The notes beneath the pieces were generated by a model. That model worked only from the letters and a program-made list of their open reading frames with translations. It was not told the origin of the DNA and did no database searches. From Cyprinodon diabolis (Eukaryota > Chordata > Actinopteri > Cyprinodontiformes > Cyprinodontidae): 64,000 bases of DNA. Where the stretch lies: assembly GCA_030533445.1 (NCBI GenBank), contig CM060076.1, positions 12,688,501-12,752,500 on the forward strand, in the 5' to 3' direction. Each line of letters opens with the position of its first letter. Position 1 is the stretch's first letter. A program made the translations under genes and the position numbers. This document shows positions 45,771 through 58,844 of this stretch, in pieces.

Positions 45771-45967
45771 TTAAAGGTATAGTGGAGGATGTTCTTCATC
45801 AAAATAAGTGGTCCTCCTAATTGTCAATCATTCTGGTGATATGTTTACGTAAGGCCGTCCTCGCCCCCATTTTCACTTACCGGTTGTGAGTCTGACACTG
45901 CAAAACATCTTTTGGAAAGTAAGCTTGTATGAGTGATGCAAACAACAACTTTTAAATAGAGCGTGCA

Positions 45968-46802
45968 CTGAGGGTGTGCAAAATAATCGTCAAATCGATG
46001 CATCGTTATTCTAATTTTTGTGATCTACTGAATCGATTCTTGAAGGCAAGAATCGATTATAAAAAAAAAAAATGAACAAATACATTAATGGTTGGCGCAC
46101 ATCAATCAAACCAAGTGGAATACAACTTCCAGTCCAGCAGATGTCGCTGCGGATGTGTTGACGCCTGCTGCTTTGTGTCACAAGCATGTCCGGCTGTGGG
46201 ATACTGAGAAGAGTCATTCGTAAACAAAATATGGAGGAGACTGAGAAAATTCGCCCCCCAGCTCCATCACATTTCAATTCAGATGCTTGGATGCATTTTA
46301 GATTTAAAAACAAAGAAGGTAAAAACGAAATTGATATGAAGTACGTAATTTGCAAAAGGGGAAATGTCAAACATTTGAATGTTTTCATTTCATTGGTTTA
46401 AAGGACCACTGAGGCCATGTAAATGGCACTGATTCTCCTCATTTTGTTATTTTAAGTTTGATGAATCCTAAGATCTTTTTGTTAGTGTGTCCACGCTAGT
46501 AATAGTAATATTTCTGTCCAGTATTTGTTTTCATGGCAACACCTCCAAAAGTAATTTCAATAAATACAGCTATGTATGAATTCAGTTGCTTTCAGTTATG
46601 TATCAATTGAAGACACTATCCAGATCATACCCAGCCAGTCAGCCACTGGTAAGGGCTGTATCTTTTTCTTACAGTGTTCAGTGAAAATATCCCAATGCAT
46701 CGCAATATTTCAAGTATCGTGATGCATCGTGATAGAATCGCATTGTAGCATGTGAATCGTGATTCGAATCGAATCCCGACTTCTTTGCCAATACCCACCC
46801 CT
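45968..46802 (+). mobile_element. hAT element inside TTAA MITE copy B, carries BED-finger remnant
   Basis: 835 bp with an 8-bp duplication AGCGTGCA on both sides (45960-45967 and 46803-46810). The ends CTGAGGGTGTGC and ACCCACCCCT are weak inverted repeats. Subterminal zones carry AATCGAT, ATGCATCG and GCATCGTGAT words. Between them is a short coding remnant with a BED-type zinc finger (see 46186-46401), so this is an internally deleted hAT derivative. Confidence 0.85.
46186..46401 (+). pseudogene. hAT transposase N-terminal remnant with BED-like finger
   Basis: 71 codons. After MEETEKIRPP the text SDAWMHFRFKNKEG and NEIDMKYVICKRG follows the BED zinc-finger pattern of hAT (ZBED-type) transposases: aromatic W..F, then a C-x-x-C of which only the first Cys survives (CKRG). 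The His pair and the whole catalytic and dimerisation region are missing. BED fingers bind the element's ends. This copy is presumably non-functional. Confidence 0.55.
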
Positions 46803-46928
46803 AGCGTGCATGAGGAGAAATGGGCTCATGCACGCTCTTGCACGCGTTTAATAGGGGCATTTCTCTTTTCAAAGTGGAGAGGGCGGGTCTTTTCAAGAAT
46901 TTGCAAAAATCCTCCACTGTACCTTTAA

Positions 46929-49900
46929 TATTGTACATCATATTCATAGTGTGTTTTTCTGTTGTTAGTTTAATAAACATCCACGTGACGACATATGTTG
47001 TCTGAATGCAGATCAGATGGTATATTTTTAACCATGGAGCCTCCTGGACACTTTCAGCTGATCAGTAAGAAATTCTCCCACCTCAGTCAAATCAGACCTC
47101 TTCTTCCAGCTTTAAAACATCATGCTTTTAAGTTTCTGTGTTTGCATCCTTATTATATTCTGTTAAATGTCATGGTCCAAGCTGCTAAATAACAGCAAAA
47201 TCCCTTCAAGAATCAATAAAAGCAAGAACCCAAACTGAATCAGTCTTTGTAGACAGGCCATTTTCTTAACCAGCCAACTGCACCATGTATTTAGCTCTAT
47301 CTCACCATAACCTCTGACCAGTTACAAAAAGATGACCTTACAGCATGATGCTTCCTCTACCATGTGAAATCTAAGGAGATGTTTAGTTTTCTGACTCATA
47401 GCATTTTGTATGTAGGCTAAAAAAGTTTAGCGGCAGCTGTGCACTTTTTACATCTTTATAATTTGTTCTTATTATTTATTGAAGTTGATTAACAGTTAAA
47501 GACAGAATGAACTGACTAGCTGTGAATCTCTGAAGTTCCTCCAGAATTATTCTTAATGTTCCCATCATCCATTTGCTTGTTAATAATGAGATTAGGAATG
47601 AAACATGTTTAGTAAATTGATGACTACTGAAGGTGATTTGTTTCTTTTTGTTGGAGTATCAGTGTTGGCATTTCCTTATAAGTGGGTGCCCCCGTTTAAC
47701 AAATTCAAATTTTCCTCTTTATTTACATTTTGCTGGCCTATCACACATAATTCGGACAAAATACTTTTCTAATACTTTATTCAGAATGTTAGTGAAGCAA
47801 AGGTTCAATAGGTATGAACACTATTGGAAGAAAATGTGTCTGCCTTTGTAAGAGTGCATTGCTGTGAAGGGCTGTCATTATTCTGTTCTTGGATTGTCTT
47901 TACCGCAGCTGTCAGTAGGAAGTGTGCGTCCACACTTGTCGCTGTTGGATTGTTATGATTTAAAGAACCTAGATAGCAGAGAGAAAGGAAACGCGTGGCT
48001 ACTTCCTCCTCCTCTCTGAAACTCATAGTTGCTTTTTTCTGTTTGTTTTTTCTAAGCTTAGTTAAGTTTTGTGGGTTCAGTGATGCCTGGACAGGCTGGG
48101 TGATAAGCTTCATTGAGGAATTTTTGTTGCGTGGGTTTAATCTTTGTTCTGTGCAAATTCTAAAAGAAAAAGTAGCTTTGTTTTTGATATTTTGCTCATT
48201 TTTGGAGCTCTGCTGGTCTTCTGCTTTGGCAGAAGAATGTGAAAAAATGACGACCACAGGTTTAAAAGAATAATTTCTGCTTTTCTATCTTAAAGTGCCA
48301 GAGGATTAAAAAAATACATTTTAGCTAGGTTTCTCATGGAGCAAAAACAGATGGTGACTTTAAATCTACCCTGTGGTTAGTTTCCCTCTAAGAAAATTAT
48401 TTTGAACATATTATGCATAGTATGCCTTCTTAATGTATGTAAATAAATGGTGTGTTCCAAGGCATATACAACATTGCACCAATAATCAACAAAGATTATT
48501 AAAAAAATAATCATTATCACCTATCCTTCTTAATATTAAAATATAAGTATTATAATTCCAGGTCTTTATAACATGCGTGTGAAAGTTTTATGAGATTTGT
48601 CTCTGAGATACTGTGATTAAAATTTTAGACGAAAGATGTTCTTCAAGCATTTCCCCTCACAGTCCATTTCTTGGAATTCATTTACAGGTGGGTACATGTT
48701 TATTTATAAAGAGATTTATTTATGAGAGACCTATAAGCACCATGCAGCAATTGCTTGATTTCCTGTCGGCTTACAAAACAGACTCCTTCAAAAAAGGCAT
48801 AAAACATTCTTCTAATTTTTATTAGAAAAATCTCAAGGCCTTCTCTTATTTTCTCTTTTAGATGTTGCCAAAATATTTTTTTTCCCAATATTGTAAAGAA
48901 ACAAGATGATATAGAGCTTTCAACCGACATCCAAGGTTGAAAGGAGAAAAACTTGACTGAGACGTTGTTGATGGAGAAGACTGACTGTTCAACGGGAAAG
49001 TTACCTCGGGGTGACAATGTCAATATGAATCAAATGACTTTGATTGGTTTTACTGTTAATTTCTTTTTTTTAATCCTTTGAATGAAATGAATAGTTAAAA
49101 GCAGTGCTGCTATCATTGGTATGGGCAGGTAGGTCTCTCATTTATAAGGCACGGTGTTGTCAGAAAGGCAGAGATTTTAAAGACTCTGAGCCTTCCTTTA
49201 AGATTCCTAGGATTATCTGAGCTCTGAAGTTTTACTGGTTAATCCTTTAAATTTAAGTTATAGCACTGGAGCTAAACAGTGAAAATAACACCACAAAATT
49301 CCACAATTTATATTAGTTTAATACGGTCTATGAAAGAATAAGTGTTTTTATTTGTGCCTTGAAGAATCATGCTTTTATTTTCTCTTTACTCTTATAGTTT
49401 AATTTATTCTCTATTTCTTTTATGAAATAAGCGGTAGCAAATTGGTAAATGTCGGAAAACAGCTTCCATAACTCCATTTTACTCTTAAATAATAATTTTA
49501 GATATAAACTGACTTTATAGAAAAACATAGAAATGATTGCTAAGTGATACTTTTTGTGCTTTTGAATATAACAGTCCTGTCCCTGCAGACATTTATGTAT
49601 CACTGAAAGATGCTTCACAAATGAAAATTATCCCTCAAAACATTTATCACTGTTGCATCTACCATTTGCAGCAGGAGATCTCCCAGATAACCCACCATCT
49701 CTCAGATTAAAATAGTCATAGAGCTAGGCCCTCCTCAGGATATTCCTTAAAAGCAGCAGATTTTTTACTATCTCAACTATCATGATTCGTTTTAAATTTC
49801 TGCTTCATGTGGTGAGTACAAGACTGTGTTAAGCAAACTTCACAGCTGTACAAGACTAGATAAGAATATTTAGCCAGGGCAAGCCCAACTGCTTAATGCT

Positions 49901-50756
49901 GTGTCTGATTTGGAGAAAAAAAATTCCTCTGACCTTTACATCTTGACCTTAGTCTTTGTTTTAAATTCCGTTAAAATAGCTGGCCTTTTTCAAGCTCAAC
50001 ATAACTACTGATGAGTTCCATAGTTGCAGCGATTATGCCCTTTATTATGTGTAAATGCCAGGCACTGCTACAAATGGAAGTCTTGGAGCAATTTAAACTC
50101 GTTTCTGACAGTAAACACGGGTGCAGCCATCAATCATGAAGTGACATGAGTACAACAGTATAGAAGCAGATGTCAGCTTCAAAGTACAGTGTTCATAAAA
50201 TATCCTGTCATAAACACTGGAAACCCTCATCGTTTTCAAGAATCCCGGTGGTTTCTTTCTCTGCGGTCTGTAAACCCGTTTGTGTGTACTCTTTAGTAAA
50301 GGTAAAAACAACTCAAAATAAAAGAAATGCTTAGAAGGATGATTGGAAAACACTTTAAACAATACATTCCGAATGATAGGTCCAAGATTTTTGCTGGGAA
50401 TGTCTTTTAAGGGATGTCCAGAGCATTTTATGGCATATGGCAATACAGAATAGCAGTCAGATACTGCAATAAGTCCCATGAGCATGTTATGCTATACAGT
50501 TTAATAGCATAGTTTAATAGTATAGTAAGAAGATACATCATATGGTTTGCATATACATTTAATTAAGAAAGTAAAAGATTATTTTCAGCATTTTTTCCAG
50601 TTTCATTTCTATTCATATATGTTTTGTCCCAAAAGCAGTTTCAGCCTTTTGTTTAAAATATAGTAGTTTAACACATACAGTCAAGGTCATGCAGCAACAC
50701 TCATCTTGCCTCTGCTTTAAATCTTTTATGCAAAGTTTGCTGAGCTTCTAGGCAAA
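46929..50756. other. No gene seen
   Basis: About 3.8 kb of unique sequence. Overlapping frames on both strands at 47805-48273 and a 130-codon frame at 50093-50485 (minus) have no recognisable domain. 49080-49240 reads like possible conserved non-coding DNA. Confidence 0.45.
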
Positions 50757-50764
50757 CACTAGGT

Positions 50765-51428
50765 CAGTGGTCCCAACCTTTTTGGACTTGTGTACCCCAT
50801 TGATCGTTTTGTCAACCCATATTAGTACCCCCTAGGTCAAACGTGTTAATTGTTTTCCAAAAACAGAAAATACAACTGATTATCAAATGATTTTTATTTT
50901 TTTTTTTTACTTCCTTAACTGGGACATTTAATGTTCAGACATTCATTATTTTCAATTAGAATAGAAAAATATAAATATGTTGCCTGGAAAGTGAATTAGT
51001 ACTGAAACAAATACAAAATCAAATTAAGTTACAAATCTACAAATCAGAGCTGTTCTTAATACACGCTTCTAAACTTATAAACAAAATGTTTTTACTTAGT
51101 TTTCATCATTCACTGTGTTAATGAAGCACCTGACCTTTTAGCCATTTATCCTTGACTGCAGCTGCTTTGGTGCATTCTTCTCTTGTGAAGATCTCTCTTT
51201 GTGCCTTTCTTCCCAGTCAGAGAAGTAGTGAAGGTGCATGGCACCGATACCCTCTCTAGTCTTTGTACATGTACATGTCTTGTCTATGTATATGTTGATT
51301 AGGACATTTTCTTTTTATCTTTTTGGTTGATAAAATATGGGAAGTAAAATGTTAAATGTTTTCACTTACCCCCTGCAATTCATTGGCAGACCACTAGGGG
51401 TACTGGTAACCCTGGTTTGGAATCACTG
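50765..51428. mobile_element. Non-autonomous hAT element (664 bp)
   Basis: The ends CAGTGGTCCCAACC and GGTTTGGAATCACTG form imperfect inverted repeats flanked by a perfect 8-bp duplication CACTAGGT (50757-50764 and 51429-51436). Subterminal words GTACCCC/GGGGTAC recur at both ends. The interior is AT-rich with no transposase. Confidence 0.95.
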
Positions 51429-51436
51429 CACTAGGT

Positions 51437-54400
51437 TAGTCTATGTTCTTATGCAGCTTGTAGATAATTCAGTGTGATACCTACTATTTCTTTTCATTTT
51501 TACAGAAAAAAAGTGTTTCTGATTTAGAAAACTGATGCTTTACTTTTAACATTGCACTTTTCTGGGAAACTTGGAATACCCAAGAACAGCCTGCAGAGCA
51601 TCTCACATTGCAGTTACGAATAGGAAGGTGCAGCACCAAGAAATTGTTGGTTTTATTATGAACATCATTGTAAGGGTTAAATATCGAAAAAAAAAAACAC
51701 CCTGAGTGATAAAAAATTGCATAGGCTGTGCAGTTTTGAAAGCCACACAGACCAAAATTTCATTGTGTTTCTTGAAAAAGGTGAATTAAGAAAGTACACT
51801 CTTGTTCTTATATTTTTAAGAACAAGAGTAAGAGTAAGAGTGAGGGAACCACTAGAGTAGATGCAACAATGGCAACAAGACACTTGCAACAATTAACTTC
51901 TTAAAATTCAATAATGAAACTAAAAATCTCCAAATACAAACTAAAACTGTGCAGCTTGCTGTCAAAAAGTTTATAACTGGAAATTAAATGAAGTTAATTC
52001 TTTAGAAACATATAAAAATTCAACTGATATTACACATGAAAGACTACTGTGTCTCTAAAAAGAAAAAAGTGTTGTTTTTTAAAGCAATTATGCAAAGCTT
52101 ACTTAATTCAAAAAAAAAAATTATTTTACATGGCAATTTAAAAAAAAAGCATAAAAATATTGTGGGGGAAAAAATTAAAGCTTTGAAATCAGCAGTAGCC
52201 TGGTTGCCTAAATATGCAGCTGTTTTGATGAATTGCAGCATTCCATGTTTATTGGAGAGAGTATTAAAATGCCTCAAATCTTAATTTCACTATATTTTCC
52301 CACTCTCATGCTAAAGTTCAGCCGATATATCAGTATGTGAACACATACCTTGTAAATAGACCTGTTCAAGTGACCCCATAGATTTTCTGTCAGATCTAGT
52401 TCTGGATTCTGGCTTGGCTATTCCACAGCTCAACTTTTCCAATCGAGTCATTTTTTGTTGTTTCAGATGTATACTCTTACTCACTGATGCTGAAAAATTA
52501 AAACTATCAACATTTTATCCTTCCTCCAGACAGCTAAAGGTTTTGACCAAAAATCGCTGTTATTTATGTCTTCAATTATTATAATTTTATCTTAATTCAG
52601 ATTAAATTTTTTGTTGTTTATAACAAAAAATTTGTCCTAATGTTGGCCATATGTTTTTTACAGTAACTCTGGACTATTCTGGCGATTTGTAATGTGGTGT
52701 TTTTGGCCAAAAAAAGCTTCAACTTAGGGCCCAAAAGTTTGAGTTTGGCTTCAACAGACGATATTATACAAAAACGTATTAGTCTTAGAATGTGCACATT
52801 AATACAGAAATGTTATTGTAGCTTTTGTATTTTAGATATTTTTTTGCGTTAGTACATTTATCTTATTATATATTTTTTATGTTACATTATACTTGTAAAA
52901 GATTTTAAAATTATTTGTTAAAATGCTTTTTTGTTAGGCTTTACATCACAAAAAACTGCCCTTTTCACTGCACAGTGTAAACATTGAGAAACACTATGCA
53001 TTTATGTATTGCAAGCATGGTAACAATTGCTGCTTCATTTTCAGGTATGAGACAGCTTCTAGTATTCTCTCAGGAGCAGCGCTGTCCTCAAAGCATGTTT
53101 CTGTTCTGAACAGCATCTTCGTTCTTATACATAATCTCAGTCGTTCTAACAGAAGTGTGTGAAATGAAAAAGTAAACACAACAACAGCTGAAACTTTTGG
53201 CAACTGACCCATAGAGAGCAGCGACGTTGGAAAAAATAGTTTATCAGCCTGGATTTGTTTACAGAGTGTAAATCTTTCCTCTTTTTTCCTTCCATTTGTG
53301 ATGACATTTAACAGACAGTGACATCAGGAAACACTGAGGACTGGAGACCTTGGCCCTTACCAGCATATACAGTTTAGGTTCAGTATGTAAGTAAAATTAG
53401 AAAGATGAAATGCAACAATGCTGTCTTTTATCTGAAGTTTATCTTTGTTTTTCATGTCTAGTATCCCTGTTACCTCTGCACCTCAGAAATCCTTTTATCT
53501 TTGTTCTAGATGCAGCTGATGCCATCATGACATTTCTAGCTGATTTGGAAAAGGATGAAAGGATGATGAAAATGATGGGGACGATGATGATGATGATGCA
53601 GTGAGAGCTGCTGTGTTGGGGCTAAGCTTCCTTTGCTTCAGGGAAGCGTCAGTCACACCTGCTTTTGCATCGACAACCTTGATGGGACCTCCTGTAATCA
53701 CAATTTTTATCCAAATTTAACCAATGGGATGCTGTCACATTCGTTTCTCGTTGAGTTCCATCACCTGGCAGATTTCCATATCCCAGCACTTAGCCTGGTG
53801 GCGAGGCTATGGGGTAACGTTAAACAGAATTATCAACGAGGGAATGGAGAGTGCACAAAATACTGATTTCATATTGACTAACTCACAGCCTGAATAAATC
53901 CCTTACAAAAAAAAAAAATAGAGGTTGCTGATATAGATTAGTATAGAACACTTAGGCTGTTGTGATTATACACTGCCATCTAGTGTTTGCAACAAGGAGA
54001 AACCTCTGAATGTTCTACATATAAGGAGGCAATTGAATTATGCATTTTGGCTGGATTACACCCCGGCAAGCACTTTATTTGGGAATTTATATTTAAAGAG
54101 TGAAAGAGTTAAAGGTAAAGGGAGGTGTAAATTGCAACTCTCCCACTCTAATCCACTTGATAACAAATAACATCAGTATAACACTATTTCAAGTTAATGC
54201 ACCTTCCACCCTTTGAAGACAGCACCAGCATTACCAAAGGTTCAAAAAGCCATTGAGGTACGATCAGCACATGTTCCAATAAGGCTTGGATGAAGACCAT
54301 CTTCTGTGGTGGGAAAAAAATGTAAGATGAATATTTCATTTTTGAAAATTCAGTCAATCTGTCTTTTATGTTCACTGTTCACTTTTTAAACAGCGGAAAT

Positions 54401-54904
54401 GTGCACAGTATACTTTGATATTTTAGTATTTGGTAGTGAGCTTCTTTGAAAGGGTTATAGCAAATTTTGCAAAAAATTCACCAGTTGCAGGAAGTGTATT
54501 TTTTTGGATTTTGATATTCTCATATTTATTTATGTTAATCTTATGTTTGCTTATCTATATGTAGCCCCTCATCACCAAAACTAAATCATCATATGTATAA
54601 AAACACTTCTTGGCAATAAGACCTTAAGTTTGCATCAGCTGTGCCAGTAATGAGCTCTGAGAATCCATTCTTTGCAGGAAATATGAAGAGCTAAGTTCAA
54701 TTTAGGAAGGCTTGACCTTCATCTGCTCCTGTTAAGCTTTTCTACAAATAAAGCCACACTGTTTTGGAGCTGCATTTTGATCAACATGACCTGTAGCTAT
54801 TTAAATACAAGGACAAATGTTTGCATCCTGATGTGAAGGAAGAAATGGAGGGACAGGCACTTCAAATAGCAATGATCATTTTCCATTGGTACTTATTACT
54901 TTTC
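51437..54904. other. No gene seen apart from one Tc1 fragment
   Basis: Unique AT-rich sequence with a Tc1 transposase scrap at 52345-52450 and a short (ATG)n-like patch at about 53560-53600. 53620-53870 is balanced text with a 77-codon frame that I do not recognise. Confidence 0.45.
52345..52450 (-). pseudogene. Tc1-like transposase scrap around the catalytic Glu
   Basis: The minus strand reads PSQNPELDLTENLWGHLNRS, a decayed match to the Tc1 motif [14 protein letters not shown], followed by an acidic-free helix region. A stop codon lies just upstream. Nothing else of the element could be traced. Confidence 0.55.
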
Positions 54905-56412
54905 AAAAAAAAAAAAAACATAAAGGGAACACATAAATAACACAATATAAGTTCAGTTAAATCAAAAATCTGTAAAATCAAACTGTCCACTTAGAAAGTA
55001 ACACTGATTGAAAATCAATTTTGCAAATGGAATAAAAACAGGTGGTAATTATTTCCAATTAGCATGACACACTCAATAAAGGAGTGGTTCTGCTGGTGGA
55101 GACCACGACCAGTTCTCTGTATCTATGCTTTTGGGCTGATGTTTTTGGTCATTTTTAAATGTTGGTGCTGCTTTGCCACTCGTGGTAGCATGAGGCAGAC
55201 TCTACAACCCACACAAGTTGTTCAGGTTGTGCAGCTCATCCAGGATGGCACATCAATTCAAGCTGTGGTCAAAAGGTTTGCTGTGTCTGTCAGCTTAGTG
55301 TCCAAATGCTGGAGGCGCAACCAAGAGACAGGCCAGTACACCAGGAGACATGGTGGTGGCTGTAGGAGGGCTATGACCCATAAGAAAGACCAATACAGTA
55401 CCTCCACCTTTGTGCAAATAGGAACAAGAGGAGCTCTGAACATGGACAAATGTCCATGTGTCTGCACAAATGGTTTGAAACCGACTCCATGAGGAAGGTA
55501 TGAGGGCCCATTGTCCAAGGATGGGGTTTGTGCTCACAGCCCAACACCCCACAGGATGCTTGGCATTTGCCAGAGAACACCAGGATTGGCTAATCCGCCA
55601 CTGAGGTCCTGTGCTCTCCCCCAATGGTTCACACTGAGCTCATTTGACAGACGTCATAGAATGTGGAGACACAGTGGAGAGCAATCTGCAGCCTGCAACA
55701 TCCTTCGGTGGTTTACAGTGGGTCAGTAATGGTGTAAGGTGGCATTTCTTTGGAGGGCCGCACAGCCGTCTATGTGGTCACCAGAAGTAGCATGACTGGG
55801 ATTAGGTACAGAGATGTAAGCCATATGATGGTGCAGTTGGCCTGGGTCCCTCCTAACGCAGGGCAGTGCTAGACCTCATGTGGTTTAAGTGTCAGTAGTT
55901 CCTCCAAGATGAAGGCTTTGAAGCTATGGACTGGCCCACTCGGTCCCAAGACCTGAATCTGATTAAGCACATCTGGGACATCATGTATCGAGCCATCCAC
56001 CAACGTCACGTTGCACCCCAGACTGTCCAGGAGTTGGCAGATGCTTTAGTGCAGGTGTGGGAGGAGATTCCTCAGGAGACCATCCACCACCTCTTCAGAA
56101 GCTTTCCCAGGTGTTATGGGGAGGTCATACATGCATGTGGAGGACACACACAATACTGAGCCTCATTCTGACCTTTTTTAAAGAGATTAAATGAAAGTTG
56201 GATCAGCCTGTAGTGTGTTTTTTTCACTTTGTTTGTGTGACTCCAAATCCAGGTGTTCATTAGTTAATAAATTGGATTTCCATTGATGAATTGCTTGTAA
56301 AAAAAAAATTGTCAGCATATTCAACTTTGTACAGAACAAAGTATTAAGTGAGAATATTTAATTCATTCTGGTCTATAATCTGTTATTTGAGTATTCCCTT
56401 TATTGTTTTGAG
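54905..56412 (+). mobile_element. Tc1/mariner element D, decayed
   Basis: The left end has ACATAAAGGGAACACATAAA after a poly-A run. The right end (CTGTTATTTGAGTATTCCCT, then TTATTGTTTTGAG) is its inverse with many differences. About 1.5 kb, close to full length. Base-for-base order with a common fish Tc1 family is kept throughout, but changes are frequent, so this is a much older copy than A or C. Confidence 0.8.
55190..56159 (+). pseudogene. Tc1-like transposase of element D, multiply frameshifted
   Basis: It opens [20 protein letters not shown] with a recognisable helix-turn-helix ([20 protein letters not shown]). The frame then breaks near the middle. The first catalytic region is scrambled around 55615-55640. 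The last part is open again from 55926 as MDWPTRSQDLNLIKHIWDIM, where the catalytic Glu of PIEH is Lys, and ends CGGHTQY at 56159. Several frameshifts and the loss of catalytic residues make it inactive. Elements of this family normally encode about 320-340 residues. Confidence 0.85.
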
Positions 56413-56653
56413 CAATGTAATTCTTCAGCTCCTCGCAGTTTGGTGTCATTTTTATGTTAAAATAGAGTTCCACTTTTGTGTAGGTGGGACCGTCATAGAA
56501 AGGCTGATTGTAACTAAATGAAGAACTGATGGAAGCACAAGCTGTCTTTTTCATCATCAGTTTGCAATATGTGGTTATTTACACACAAGTTCTGGTAGAT
56601 CTTGTACTTTAGGCACATTACATCCTACCTCTATTTCTTTAAAAAAAAAAAAT

Positions 56654-56727
<74 letters not shown>

Positions 56728-58836
56728 AAAATGTTGCAATGGTTAAAAAGTCATAGAAAATGATTTTTCATAAATAACTATAATGTCAGCCTTAGTAGCC
56801 AAACCCCTGGGTCCAAATAATGTTGTTTTACATTAAATGTAGAACCAAAGAGAGCCATTTTGTTAAATGATTATAATACTTTAACAGAACCTTGCTTCTA
56901 AGGCCCAAACTATCCTTCAGGCTCTGTGTAATTACCAACATTTGAACACACCTCTGTGCAGTAATACCTTTGCAGAACTTTGTATTTGTCTCTTTATTAA
57001 ACATTGAAAACAGGAACTTTTTTCAGCATTACATAAATAAATGTATATATGGAGAAAAGCAGTATTTTAATTGTAAAAATTTTATTTGTTCTATTTAATT
57101 GACAGGGTGTTTTACAAATAATGATTTTTTTTTTTTTATGGGCATCAGCTTTGGTTTGTAGAATAGCAAAAGCACAGTTTAATTTAAATTAAGCTTGTAT
57201 CCTACAGAAATGGAAAACACAGACACAGACAGTTATATGAAAATCCACATAGGAAAAACCTCAGATAAAGCAAAAAGCTCTTTATATAACCACTGTCTCT
57301 TTTTTATGCCTAATGTATTCCTAAAAGCCCAGAGGTGTCCAGGTGTCGGCATGTCTGCCAAATATTTGTTAATCACAGTTACTGAGCTGTGCTCCTATGG
57401 GAGGTAGAGCCAAATAGAAAATTCCAATTTCGTGTTTTACAAAAGGCACAATTTAAAGAATAAATACCTGAGCATAGTAAAATACTGCAAGTGCTATTAA
57501 AGTTAACACAGATTTTTTTAACTATTTCAATGGTGTTTTGATGAATCTCCAAGCAGCCATCTTTTTCAGATCTTTCATCAAAATAACAATCTGGTATTTT
57601 TAATTATGTTTTCACATCTATTTCAGCCAAACTGTCATTATAACTGTTTTTTTGTCGATAAAAAAATCCTAATTTCTATCACTAAATATTAAAAATGTTT
57701 ACTTGAACAAAGTAATTACTTCACTTAATCTCTTTAACTTTCTTCTTCAGTCTTTTTTATCATTTTAATTCTTGACATTCGTTTAGCATACTGCAGCGAT
57801 TTTGTTTTATCTAGTGATTAATTCATATTTTCAAGAATTATTGTACTTTAAAAGTTTCTTTCACATCAAATAATTTCCTAAATAATAGTTGATTAATTAA
57901 AAAAAAAAGTAATACAAATATGTCTATTTTCTTCCCAATGAAAAATTATCAATCTAAAAATCTCATCTATTTTCCCACATCTGCAGAGGGATAACATTCC
58001 TTATGTTTTTAAAATCAACTTTTTTCTGTTAAAGATTTACCACTTTATGTGACATTTTTTGTCTCTTATATGATAATTGTTCACTCTGTAATTCTTATTT
58101 AAAAATTTATAATAAACTGAACATTTAGCATTGAAATAACTTAAAAGGTGAGTGGCTTTTAGTATGAGTTCCAATAATAACACAGTTTAGCAACTGACTG
58201 GCCTATTCCCCAAAGTCTATAAGAAATCTGAAGTTATTTTACACAGAAAGAAACACAGAAAACAATTTCACTATCTACATTTAAAAGATGATTTATCCTC
58301 AGACTTGCAAATATGTTAGTGATAAAAATCTTTCAACAGAATTAATTCCTTTAATAAGTTTCCACAATTTATATTATACATTTACTGATCCTGTGGATGT
58401 ACAGTGTAAGACACATATTTTAAAAACTTAGAAAATAGGACAGAAGAATTGTGGTTTTAACTAACCATCTACAGCAAATAAACTGCATTTAAATAAAACT
58501 CTGAGGCAAATAGCAAAAGAAAATTACTTATTTTTAGCTATTTCTTTGAGAGTCACATTGTTGTTACAAAAAAGAAGGGAAAAAACATGTTTACCAAACT
58601 GTATTATCTATATTTTATGACATTACTTAAAAAAAAACAAATTAGCTTTCTGTTTTAATAGTCTGTCACTGACAAAGGGATTTCACATTAATTTTAAAGG
58701 GGCTTTTTTCAAAATTTTCTGTCAAACATTTTCCTAAAACTACTTGATTTTATGTTTAAGAGATTCACCTAAACATAGTCAGTTTAATCTGAATAAAGGT
58801 ATGTCAATGCATAGTTCAACACCTTTGTATAATCCA
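56413..58836. other. No gene seen; very AT-rich
   Basis: A (TA)n tract lies at 56657-56724. The rest is AT-rich unique sequence with only short frames. Confidence 0.6.
56657..56724. repeat. (TA)n microsatellite
   Basis: About 68 bases of alternating TA after a poly-A tract. Confidence 0.95.
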
Positions 58837-58844
58837 TATTGGTG

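Larger units (their letters stand above)
45775..46924 (-). mobile_element. TTAA-flanked MITE, copy B, split by a hAT
   Basis: The ends AGGTATAGTGGAGGAT and CAAAAATCCTCCACTGTACCT sit between intact TTAA tetranucleotides (45771-45774 and 46925-46928). Without the hAT insertion it is about 307 bp and runs in the opposite orientation to copies A and C. It retains the interior words found in copy A, including the inverse of CGGTAAGTGAAAATGGGG. Confidence 0.85.

Noticed and set aside
47805..48273. 150-codon minus and 92-codon plus frames overlapping
   Set aside because: No known domain, composition like the flanks, no splice or promoter support; probably chance.
50093..50485. 130-codon minus-strand frame
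   Set aside because: Longer than most here, but no domain, no start context or neighbours to support it; not called.
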